Below the pieces are notes generated by a model. That model ran no database searches and was not told the DNA's origin. It saw only the letters and a list, made by a program, of their open reading frames with translations. Source: Clostridia bacterium (lineage in GTDB: Bacteria > Bacillota_A > Clostridia > Oscillospirales > CAG-382). Taken from it: 5,277 nucleotides of DNA. The translations under genes were made by a program, and so were the position numbers. Positions 1 through 5,218 of the stretch are shown piece after piece. How positions within the stretch are numbered: the first letter of the stretch is position 1; each line of letters starts with the position of its first letter. The stretch spans positions 1-5,277 of the forward strand of contig JAFWWX010000336.1 in NCBI GenBank assembly GCA_017517985.1. Reading direction: 5' to 3'.

Positions 1-360
1 ATCAATGTGAGCCTGAGACTTTTCGAGAGAGCAGTAGAAGCCTGTGCACTCGAGAACTACGTCTACGCCGATTTCGCCCCAAGGAAGATCCTTAGCGTCC
101 TTTTCAGCATAAATCTTGAGTGTCTTGCCGTCAACTGTGATTGTGCCTGCTTCATCATCAGCAGAAACTGTGTGGAGGTTTTCGCCGAGTGTTCCGCAGT
201 AACCACCCTGTGCTGTATCATACTTGAGAAGATTTGCAAGCATTGTGGGCTTTGTGAGGTCGTTGATAGCAACAACATCATAACCTTCTGCGCCAAACAT
301 CTGACGGAATGCGAGACGGCCTATACGACCGAAACCGTTAATAGCAACTTTAACTGACAT
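1..360 (-). CDS. gap: Glyceraldehyde-3-phosphate dehydrogenase (type I), N-terminal part, cut by window edge
   Basis: This is the NAD-binding half of cytosolic GAPDH, the glycolytic enzyme that oxidises and phosphorylates glyceraldehyde-3-phosphate to 1,3-bisphosphoglycerate. Translating the minus strand from the ATG at 360-358 gives 120 codons without a stop, running off the left edge. Visible hallmarks are the Rossmann dinucleotide loop NGFGRIGR (residues 8-15), the AIND segment with N33/D34 that contacts the adenosine ribose, LLKYD (44-48) and LECTGFY (103-109). The catalytic cysteine motif (SCTTN, near residue 150 in the family) lies outside the window. The start is supported by a strong AGGAGGA ribosome binding site 7 bases upstream. 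Codon choice is biased (lysine almost always AAG, leucine often CTC or CTT), unlike the AT-rich usage of the neighbours, as expected of a highly expressed gene. It has its own promoter, so it is probably not part of the HAD/SanA unit. Family assignment is very secure. NAD rather than NADP preference is inferred from N33/D34. Confidence 0.96.
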   Translation of the reverse strand, partial: MSVKVAINGFGRIGRLAFRQMFGAEGYDVVAINDLTKPTMLANLLKYDTAQGGYCGTLGENLHTVSADDEAGTITVDGKTLKIYAEKDAKDLPWGEIGVDVVLECTGFYCSLEKSQAHID

Positions 361-367
361 TTTAATG

Positions 368-374
368 TCCTCCT
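368..374 (-). promoter_or_regulatory. Strong ribosome binding site of gap
   Basis: Read on the minus strand this is AGGAGGA, a near-perfect complement to the 16S rRNA 3' end, 7 bases before the gap ATG. It fixes the start codon and fits high expression. Confidence 0.85.
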
Positions 375-397
375 GTAAATAAAATTTTTACCCTTAT

Positions 398-426
398 ATT
401 TTAATACAAATTTCTTCTAATTGCAA
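398..426 (-). promoter_or_regulatory. Putative sigma-A promoter of gap
   Basis: On the minus strand a -35 element TTGCAA (421-426, 4 of 6 matches to TTGACA) is followed after exactly 17 bases by a -10 element TAAAAT (398-403, 5 of 6 matches to TATAAT). Transcription would start near position 391, giving a leader of about 30 bases that contains the RBS. The spacing and the AT-rich setting are good. The -35 match is only moderate, and the A/T richness means other -10-like hexamers lie close by. Confidence 0.55.
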
Positions 427-518
427 TAGACTTTGGCAAAATTTTCACATTTTTAAAAATTTCATCGCATTAAACATATTATCCTTTAGACGCATAAAAT
501 ATTCTTGCCATTTTCAAC

Positions 519-540
519 AAAAAATATTAAATTTTAATAT
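519..540 (-). terminator. Weak terminator candidate after the SanA-like gene
   Basis: Positions 524-540 form a perfect inverted repeat, ATATTAAA and TTTAATAT around a single central base. Read on the minus strand it is followed by a run of T (six counting the last stem base, 524-519). It lies 14 bases past the stop codon of the SanA-like gene and upstream of the gap promoter, the right place for a Rho-independent terminator. The stem is entirely A/T, so the hairpin would be weak, and the dyad may instead be a protein-binding site or chance in AT-rich DNA. Confidence 0.3.
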
Positions 541-553
541 GTTTTATTCTTTC

Positions 554-1240
554 CTACCTGTCGTGAGAAGCGGCAGAGGAGCCGGAAACCGGAATTATTT
601 CGCCAAGATATTTGGGCTTTACATTAAATACACATCCCCAGAAATCCTTAAATATGGCAAAAGATTCACGGAATTTATAATACACCATCCCCGGCCAGCT
701 GTAGCTATCGCTTGCAACGCCATAGGCTTCAATTCCGCACTTGCGTGCGTTGTATACAGCTCTATATAAATGATATGTTTGTGTTACAAAGACAGCTTTC
801 TCCACTTCAAAAACCGCCTTTGCGCGGTAGGCACTTTCATATGTTGAAAAGCCTGCATGGTCAAGAAATACATTGTCCTTAGGTATATCAGAGTTCTCAA
901 GAACATAGTCCATCATATTGTTAACCTCGTCATATTCGTGCTGACCGTGGTCACCGGTCATAAGCATCTTGGCGCTCACTCCATTTTCATATAGCATTAT
1001 TGCCTTCTCCAGACGGCTCTGCAACATCAGTGATGGACTTCCGTCATCCCTGACATGCGCTCCAAGTACTGCAATACATTCAACGCCCTCAAGTTCAGCT
1101 GCCTTTTCCGGTGTCAGAATATATTTTGACGAAAATGATATGACATATATATTTACAGCGACAAACAAAGCTACCGCAACAGCAGTTGCTATAATTGCAC
1201 CTACAATCATTCTTTTCAATATCTTTTTTATATTTTTCAT
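554..1240 (-). CDS. SanA/YdcF-family (DUF218) membrane-anchored protein
   Basis: The 228-residue product has a short basic N-terminus (KNIKKILKR), one hydrophobic segment at about 11-33, and then a DUF218 domain that would lie outside the membrane. Motifs typical of the SanA branch are visible in order: VLGAHV (58-63) with the following R-D-D-G-S-P, TGDHG (95-99) with YDEVNNM (103-109), LDHAGFSTYES (126-136), VTQTYHLYRA (152-161), and RESFA (191-195) leading into KPKYLGEIIPVSG (208-220). E. coli SanA is tied to barrier function and vancomycin exclusion at high temperature. The biochemical activity of this branch is not settled, although the fold resembles nucleotide- or SAM-binding proteins. 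Length agrees with the family. The ATG is supported by AAAGGG 9 bases upstream (an AAGG lies closer). It follows the HAD phosphatase gene by 55 bases on the same strand, so co-transcription is likely. Family call is confident; function is not. Confidence 0.88.
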   Translation of the reverse strand: MKNIKKILKRMIVGAIIATAVAVALFVAVNIYVISFSSKYILTPEKAAELEGVECIAVLGAHVRDDGSPSLMLQSRLEKAIMLYENGVSAKMLMTGDHGQHEYDEVNNMMDYVLENSDIPKDNVFLDHAGFSTYESAYRAKAVFEVEKAVFVTQTYHLYRAVYNARKCGIEAYGVASDSYSWPGMVYYKFRESFAIFKDFWGCVFNVKPKYLGEIIPVSGSSAASHDR

Positions 1241-1295
1241 CGTCCTTGTCCCTTTATTAAAATGTCACCGAGACTTATGTTTTTGTAATTCCCGA

Positions 1296-1946
1296 TTATA
1301 ACAGAAGGTATTCACCCAGTTCCAAAGGATTGCCGAACACTGCAACAGCACCGGCATCCGTAAGTTCTTTTTCAGCACCGTAACCATAAAGCACACCAAC
1401 CGTATAGATTCCGTATTTTGCGGCGCCCTTGACATCGTGACTTCTGTCCCCTACCATAATACATTCCGTCACATCAGTTATTTTACACGCATTAAGGCAA
1501 TATTCAATCACCTCTTCCTTATGCATTCTCGTTTTTTCGTCCATACAGGCACCGCCGATAAACATAAAATACTTTGAAAAACCGTATCTTTCAAGTATTT
1601 CACGGGCAAACTTTTCCGGTTTTGATGTGGCAAGCACAAGCATCTTTCCTGCATTATAAAGCCTTTCAAGAAGCTCTTTTACTCCGTCGTAAGGAGAATT
1701 TTCAAGTATGCCTTTTGTCTGAAATCTATCACGAAAGTATTTTATTGCGGTCTCTGCTTCGTCATCTGTCATTCCATATCTTTCTCGAAAAGAGTCAAAC
1801 AACGGTGGACCGACAAAACAAGTGAGATTCTCCGGGCCTTCCATTATCCCATATTTCTCAAGTGCATATGAAACAGATCTTGTTATTCCAGGTGCTGAAT
1901 CCGAGATTGTACCGTCAAGGTCAAAAAGTATGTATTTATAGCTCAT
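1296..1946 (-). CDS. HAD-superfamily hydrolase, phosphoglycolate phosphatase/5'-nucleotidase-like (subfamily IA)
   Basis: This 216-residue protein carries all four HAD signatures. Motif I is FDLDGT with nucleophile D9 and acid/base D11. Motif II is ATSKP (T107/S108). Motif III is the lysine K143 in HKEEVI. Motif IV is VGDRSHD with Mg ligands D167 and D171. The helical cap of subfamily IA sits between motifs I and II, at about residues 16-85. FVGPPLFDSF (44-53) and VLYGYG (185-190) are typical of the Gph-like group whose members dephosphorylate small substrates such as phosphoglycolate, pyrophosphate or nucleoside monophosphates. The real substrate cannot be read from sequence. It is full length for the group. 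The ATG is preceded by AGAGAGGA with a spacing of 8 bases. It is first in a leftward pair with the SanA-like gene and diverges from the Mur ligase operon. A general metabolite-repair or nucleotidase role is as likely as an envelope role. Confidence 0.9.
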   Translation of the reverse strand: MSYKYILFDLDGTISDSAPGITRSVSYALEKYGIMEGPENLTCFVGPPLFDSFRERYGMTDDEAETAIKYFRDRFQTKGILENSPYDGVKELLERLYNAGKMLVLATSKPEKFAREILERYGFSKYFMFIGGACMDEKTRMHKEEVIEYCLNACKITDVTECIMVGDRSHDVKGAAKYGIYTVGVLYGYGAEKELTDAGAVAVFGNPLELGEYLLL

Positions 1947-1954
1947 ATTGCTTT

Positions 1955-1962
1955 TCCTCTCT
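1955..1962 (-). promoter_or_regulatory. Ribosome binding site of the HAD phosphatase
   Basis: AGAGAGGA on the minus strand, 8 bases before the ATG at 1946-1944. It confirms this start over in-frame codons further inside, which would remove the D9/D11 motif. Confidence 0.7.
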
Positions 1963-1976
1963 TTTAACTGGTTAAA
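1963..1976 (-). promoter_or_regulatory. Short dyad TTTAAC-TG-GTTAAA upstream of the HAD gene
   Basis: A perfect 6-base inverted repeat around two central bases, immediately upstream of the HAD ribosome binding site. Its position in the leader suits a repressor operator, and its TTAAC half-site recurs in a second dyad at 2034-2081. No regulator is visible in the window, so operator function is only a suggestion. Confidence 0.3.
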
Positions 1977-1998
1977 TTATAGCAGTCGCTCCGACACT

Positions 1999-2030
1999 AT
2001 TCTACATTATTGTTACAAGGTTATTGTAAA
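1999..2030 (-). promoter_or_regulatory. Weak promoter candidate for the HAD/SanA unit
   Basis: On the minus strand TAGAAT (1999-2004, 5 of 6 matches to TATAAT) could be a -10 element, with TTTACA (2025-2030) as the best -35-like hexamer. The spacing of 20 bases is too long for a good sigma-A promoter, so either activation is needed or the true promoter is elsewhere. A TTACAA-N5-TTGTAA dyad (2013-2029) sits between and over these elements. Confidence 0.25.
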
Positions 2031-2033
2031 TAA

Positions 2034-2081
2034 TGAGTTAATGCCTGAAAAAGTTTCTTTAATAATAAAGATTTTAACTCA
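2034..2081. repeat. Nested inverted repeats in the divergent intergenic region
   Basis: The outer arms are TGAGTTAA (2034-2041) and TTAACTCA (2074-2081). Inside them lies a smaller hairpin, TCTTTA-ATAA-TAAAGA (2056-2071). The structure is upstream of the -35 element of the rightward promoter and also upstream of the leftward genes. It does not look like a terminator for either direction, because both neighbouring genes point away from it. It could be an operator region or AT-rich coincidence. Confidence 0.35.
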
Positions 2082-2097
2082 AATTCACATATTATGA

Positions 2098-2126
2098 TTG
2101 ACATTTATCCTTTCGGGTAATATAAT
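2098..2126 (+). promoter_or_regulatory. Perfect-consensus sigma-A promoter for the hydrolase-Mur ligase-ddl operon
   Basis: TTGACA (2098-2103) and TATAAT (2121-2126) match the housekeeping consensus at all twelve positions with an ideal 17-base spacer. The predicted start is near 2133, leaving a leader of about 36 bases before the TTG start of the alpha/beta hydrolase gene. No other clear promoter is seen between the three rightward genes, so this probably drives all of them. Confidence 0.85.
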
Positions 2127-2157
2127 AATTATGTATGTAAAAATTTCCATATATTTT

Positions 2158-2162
2158 GGAGG
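2158..2162 (+). promoter_or_regulatory. RBS deciding the TTG start of the alpha/beta hydrolase
   Basis: GGAGG lies 6 bases before the TTG at 2169-2171. The first in-frame ATG is codon 33 (2265-2267), which has no comparable site and would delete the first strands and the HGWG oxyanion loop, so the TTG is preferred. Confidence 0.75.
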
Positions 2163-2168
2163 TTTCTC

Positions 2169-2948
2169 TTGGAAATAAATTTTAAAGGCGAAAAGCTCTC
2201 TCTTAACCTTTCAGACACCGGCTCCGGAGATTGTATTCTTATTCTCCACGGTTGGGGAACAAATATGAATGTTTATAAAAGCATAATAAACTACCTTACA
2301 CCATACAGACGGGTTATATCTTACGATATTCCCGGTTTTGGCGAAAGCTCTGCTCCGTCATTTGCCTTTTCAACAGATGATTATGCGGATCTTGCACTTT
2401 GTGTTCTTGAAAAGCTTGGTATAAATAAAGTAACGCTTATTGGACATTCCCACGGAGGAAGAACAATACTCAATCTTGCTTCAAGGGAAAATAATGGTGT
2501 TGAAATTGAAAAGATCATACTTATAGATTCTGCCGGTATTGTTCCGAAAAAGACTTTTATTCAGAAGATGAGAGTTAAAAAGTACAAGATTGGCAAAGCT
2601 TTTCTCTCCTTTGCGCCTGTAAAAAAACTTTTTCCGGATGCAATTGAGAAGTACAAGGCTAAGCACGGCTCTGCAGACTACAAGGCTGTCAGCGGTACTG
2701 TCAGAGACAGTCTTGTTAAGGTTGTAAACGACGATTACAAGCACCGTATGAAAAGTATAAAGGCGTCAACACTTCTTATATGGGGCACGAAAGACGATGC
2801 AACTCCCCTCTCAGACGGAGAGTTTATGGAAAAAAATATACCGGATGCAGGACTTGTAAAAGTCGAGGGCGGTTCACATTACAGCTTTCTTGATAATCCC
2901 GGTCTTGTAAAACGTGTAATCTTCTCTTTCCTTAATATCAACGAATAA
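2169..2948 (+). CDS. Alpha/beta hydrolase, first gene of the Mur ligase operon
   Basis: The 259-residue protein is a complete alpha/beta-hydrolase-fold enzyme with no signal peptide or membrane segment, so it is probably cytoplasmic. Visible are the oxyanion loop HGWG (27-30), SYDIPGFGES (51-60), the nucleophile elbow GHSHGG with S94 as predicted nucleophile, a lid region rich in lysine (about 125-190), the acid in WGTKDD (D209), and the catalytic histidine in GGSHYSF (H237). All three triad positions are kept, so it should be active as an esterase, amidase, lipase-like or similar hydrolase. The substrate cannot be told. It starts with TTG under a good RBS, follows a consensus promoter, and ends 14 bases before the Mur ligase gene, so the two are very likely made together. 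That pairing suggests a job on a cell-wall precursor, a lipid carrier, or removal of a wrongly made or ester-linked product. This functional link is inference. Confidence 0.88.
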   Translation: MEINFKGEKLSLNLSDTGSGDCILILHGWGTNMNVYKSIINYLTPYRRVISYDIPGFGESSAPSFAFSTDDYADLALCVLEKLGINKVTLIGHSHGGRTILNLASRENNGVEIEKIILIDSAGIVPKKTFIQKMRVKKYKIGKAFLSFAPVKKLFPDAIEKYKAKHGSADYKAVSGTVRDSLVKVVNDDYKHRMKSIKASTLLIWGTKDDATPLSDGEFMEKNIPDAGLVKVEGGSHYSFLDNPGLVKRVIFSFLNINE

Positions 2949-2949
2949 A

Positions 2950-2955
2950 GAAAGG
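2950..2955 (+). promoter_or_regulatory. Ribosome binding site of the Mur ligase
   Basis: GAAAGG sits just after the hydrolase stop codon and 7 bases before the ATG at 2963, supporting a start that includes the N-terminal membrane region. Confidence 0.65.
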
Positions 2956-2962
2956 TGTTCAT

Positions 2963-4537
2963 ATGCTATCTACTGTTCTCTCTGTTATATTCAGACTTAC
3001 AGCTCTGTTCGGCTACACTCTTGCAATGACCTATTATATGCATATGTTCCAGCTGAACTCATATCATTCAAAAGTGCAGGTAAAGTGGCTTTCTGAAAAT
3101 TTTGTCGGCGCATACCTTGTAAGGGTATTTCCTGCGCTTATCTCACTTATTGCAATATTTATTCCGACAATAAATATATACGGCGTCGCAATTCCTGCAG
3201 GAATCATTATTGCAATACTTGCCAATATTTCCTTCTTTATAAGGCATTTTCCGCAAAAGGCAAAAAAGCCCCTTGTTTTCACAGCAAGAGTTAAACGGAT
3301 GATTATTACCTTTGTAATTCTGTCGGTTCTGATTATTGTACCGGTTGCACATTTTTCCGGAATGTTGTTTATATATTCCGTAATGCTGTTTTCACCCTGC
3401 TTTATTATAATTCTTGCAAACTTTATAAACAAGCCGGTTGAAAAGGCCGTAGGCAATCATTACATCAATCAGGCAAAGGCAAAAATCAATGCACTCCCAA
3501 ACCTTATTGTAATAGGTATTACCGGAAGCTACGGAAAAACAAGCACAAAATTCTATCTTCAGAAGCTTCTTTCTTCAAAGTACAATGTTCTTATGACTCC
3601 TGAAAGCTATAACACTACAATGGGCGTTGTAAAGACTGTCAGAGAGATGCTTGATGCGACCTATGATATTTTTATCTGCGAGATGGGTGCAAAGAATGTG
3701 GGTGAAATCAAGGAAATATGTGATATTGTAAAACCAAAATACGGCATTATAACATCTATCGGTCCTGCACATCTTGAATCCTTTAAATCAATGGAAAACA
3801 TCGTTAAGACAAAATTTGAACTTTGCGATGCACTGCCGGATGACGGCATAATCTTCCTTAATGGCGACAACGAGTATATTGCAAATCATACTCCCTCCAG
3901 AAAGGCTGTATACTACGGTACAGAAAACAACAATCTTGAAAAGGTATTTGGCGACAGCATCTCTGTCAGCGACAAAGGTACGTCGTTTACAGCCCACACA
4001 GAAACGGACAGCTTCGACTACGATACAAGTATTCTTGGCAGACACAGCGTGGTAAATATTCTCGGATGTATTGCAATGTCACGCTTTCTCGGATGCGAAG
4101 CAAAACAGCTTGTTCTCCCGATAAAGAGACTTGAAACAGCCCCTCACAGACTTCAACTGCGAGGTGGCGGAGAGATAACGATAATTGACGATGCTTTCAA
4201 TTCAAACCCCAGCGGAAGTAAAGCTGCACTTGATGTACTTTCAGCCTTTGACGGTATCAGAATTATGATTACACCGGGTATGGTTGAGCTTGGCGACAAA
4301 GAGGAACAGTACAACCGTGAGTTTGGTGAATATGCGGCAGACAAGTGCGATTATGTTCTTCTTGTCGGAAATAAAATCACAAGAAGTATTGCCCAGGGCC
4401 TTGAAAGCAAGAACTATCCGAAAGATAGATATTTTACATTCGCAAAAGTAACAGAGGCTATCGCTTATGCAAACACGCTGAAGCCCGGAAATAAAAAATA
4501 TGTTCTTCTCGAAAACGATTTACCCGACAATTACTGA
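2963..4537 (+). CDS. Membrane-anchored MurF-like Mur ligase
   Basis: This 524-residue protein joins a hydrophobic N-terminal region to a Mur ligase. Five likely membrane helices lie at about 2-24, 50-70, 74-95, 112-131 and 133-155. The ATPase core then shows the P-loop TGSYGKTS (187-194), TPESYNTTMGV (212-222) in the place of the MurF substrate loop, CEMGA (239-243) with the Mg-binding glutamate E240, SIGPAHLESF (265-274), and K284 in the region of the carbamylated lysine. The C-terminal part has GRHSVVNILG (359-368), PHRLQ (394-398) and DDAFNSNPSGS (409-419), matching the MurF DDxYNxNP motif, then MVELGDKE. MurF adds D-Ala-D-Ala to UDP-MurNAc-tripeptide, and the ddl fragment next door fits that. 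Ordinary MurF is soluble, about 450 residues, starts with a substrate-binding domain and ends with a KGSR-type motif. Here that domain is replaced by membrane helices and the end reads LLENDLPDNY. It is therefore probably a distinct paralogue, perhaps working on a membrane-bound precursor. The Mur ligase family is certain; the exact acceptor is not. Confidence 0.9.
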   Translation: MLSTVLSVIFRLTALFGYTLAMTYYMHMFQLNSYHSKVQVKWLSENFVGAYLVRVFPALISLIAIFIPTINIYGVAIPAGIIIAILANISFFIRHFPQKAKKPLVFTARVKRMIITFVILSVLIIVPVAHFSGMLFIYSVMLFSPCFIIILANFINKPVEKAVGNHYINQAKAKINALPNLIVIGITGSYGKTSTKFYLQKLLSSKYNVLMTPESYNTTMGVVKTVREMLDATYDIFICEMGAKNVGEIKEICDIVKPKYGIITSIGPAHLESFKSMENIVKTKFELCDALPDDGIIFLNGDNEYIANHTPSRKAVYYGTENNNLEKVFGDSISVSDKGTSFTAHTETDSFDYDTSILGRHSVVNILGCIAMSRFLGCEAKQLVLPIKRLETAPHRLQLRGGGEITIIDDAFNSNPSGSKAALDVLSAFDGIRIMITPGMVELGDKEEQYNREFGEYAADKCDYVLLVGNKITRSIAQGLESKNYPKDRYFTFAKVTEAIAYANTLKPGNKKYVLLENDLPDNY

Positions 4538-4546
4538 TATTTTACC

Positions 4547-4556
4547 GAAAGGAAAG
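4547..4556 (+). promoter_or_regulatory. Ribosome binding site of ddl
   Basis: GAAAGGAAAG lies 8 bases before the ATG at 4565, within the 27-base gap after the Mur ligase stop codon. No promoter or terminator is visible in this gap, so ddl is read as the third gene of the operon. Confidence 0.6.
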
Positions 4557-4564
4557 ATTTTTAT

Positions 4565-5176
4565 ATGATACTGAAAACCAAAGTTGGTGTATTCTTTGGC
4601 GGACGCTCAACCGAGCACGAAATCTCGGTTATTTCCGCAATGCAGGCAATTGCAGCGTTTGATATGAATAAATACGAGATAATTCCCGTTTATATTACAA
4701 AGGACTGCAAATTTTATACCGGAGAAGCAGCCGGCAAAATTCAAAACTATAAGGATATTCCAGAACTTTTAAAAAACCTTACAAGAGTAACTTTTGAGGG
4801 TGAAAACGGAAAACTCAATCTCATTGCCTACCCCGCCCCCACTTTCGGAAAAGGTCTTGTTGACACCATAGACATAGCTTTCCCGGTTGTTCACGGAACA
4901 AATGTTGAAGACGGCACACTGCAAGGATATTTCCAGAGTTTTGGTATACCTTATGCAGGGTGCGATGTTACATCCTCTGCACTTGGTATGGATAAATTTG
5001 CATCAAAGGCTGTTCTTAAAATGTGTGGTCTTCCCGTTCTTGACTGTGTAAGAGTAAATGCCAACGAATATACGCTTGAAAAGGAAAGCATCATTTCAAA
5101 AATAGAAGCACAGACAAGATACCCTGTTATTGTAAAGCCTGTACCACGTAAGGCTGTATGCTTTATGCGGTGCTGA
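4565..5176 (+). pseudogene. ddl: D-alanine--D-alanine ligase, C-terminally truncated (203 of about 350 residues)
   Basis: Ddl joins two D-alanines with ATP in the cytoplasm to supply the dipeptide for MurF. The N-terminal half is excellent: [15 protein letters not shown] (7-21), FPVVHGTNVEDGTLQG (106-121) with the conserved glutamate E115, YAGCDVTSSALGMDK (130-144), and the ATP-binding lysine K191 in YPVIVKP. Immediately after P192 the family sequence ends. The expected glycine/serine-rich ATP loop (NLGSSVGI type), the omega loop, the RxDFF strand and the NExNTxPG metal-binding motif are all absent, replaced by VPRKAVCFMRC and a TGA. Without them the product cannot bind Mg-ATP and the second D-alanine as known Ddl enzymes do. 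There is no internal damage before the break, which looks recent or artificial. It is the third gene of the rightward operon, 27 bases after the Mur ligase. Alternatives are a true disruption, an insertion with the other half outside the window, or a misassembly at a short repeat. Confidence 0.85.
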
Positions 5177-5187
5177 TATAAGCCTTA
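5136..5187 (+). repeat. Overlapping inverted repeats at the ddl break point
   Basis: Three copies of one half-site are present in alternating orientation: AGCCT (5136-5140), AGGCT (5151-5155) and AGCCT (5181-5185). They allow two mutually exclusive hairpins. The first pairs AGCCT and TAC with GTA and AGGCT (5136-5155, one bulged G, loop CAC). The second pairs TAAGGCT (5149-5155) with AGCCTTA (5181-5187), extended by a TATG/TATA helix after a bulged G. The second is followed by a T-rich stretch (5191-5201). It begins just where ddl loses its family sequence, so it may be a terminator-like structure or part of a small dispersed repeat. Confidence 0.4.
5174..5182 (+). promoter_or_regulatory. Possible extended -10 promoter of the CNNM gene
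   Basis: TGATATAAG is an extended -10 element (TG-N-TATAAG, 5 of 6 in the hexamer), with transcription predicted near 5189 and a leader of about 30 bases carrying GGAGG. No acceptable -35 hexamer is found at 16-18 bases upstream. It overlaps the ddl stop codon and the second hairpin, so the call is tentative. Confidence 0.25.
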
Positions 5188-5205
5188 TGCTTGTTTATTT
5201 TAATT

Positions 5206-5210
5206 GGAGG
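5206..5210 (+). promoter_or_regulatory. Ribosome binding site of the CNNM gene
   Basis: GGAGG lies 8 bases before the ATG at 5219, marking a genuine start shortly after the ddl break. Confidence 0.75.
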
Positions 5211-5218
5211 TTAACGTA

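Noticed and set aside
7..357. Plus-strand open frame of 116 codons
   Set aside because: It lies entirely antisense to gap, whose minus-strand frame carries unmistakable GAPDH motifs. The open frame is a by-product of biased codon use.
575..600. CCGG-TTT-CCGG hairpin near the 3' end of the SanA-like gene as terminator
   Set aside because: It lies inside the coding region, has a stem of only four pairs and no following T tract.
969..1301. Plus-strand open frame over the start of the SanA-like gene
   Set aside because: It is opposite the hydrophobic N-terminus and DUF218 motifs of the real gene, has no good RBS and shows no recognisable domain.
3064..3456. Minus-strand open frame of 130 codons inside the Mur ligase
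   Set aside because: It is antisense to the membrane region of a well-supported gene, with no RBS or family features.
4538..4564. Promoter or terminator between the Mur ligase and ddl
   Set aside because: Only an RBS is visible; there is no hairpin with a T tract and no paired -35/-10 elements.
5136..5218. 27-codon open frame (SLYHVRLYALCGADISL and onward) in the frame +1 to ddl, ending just before the CNNM ATG
   Set aside because: It looked like the tail of a broken gene or a frameshifted Ddl end, but it is too short, has no start, and does not clearly match the RxDFF or NExNTxPG motifs of Ddl.
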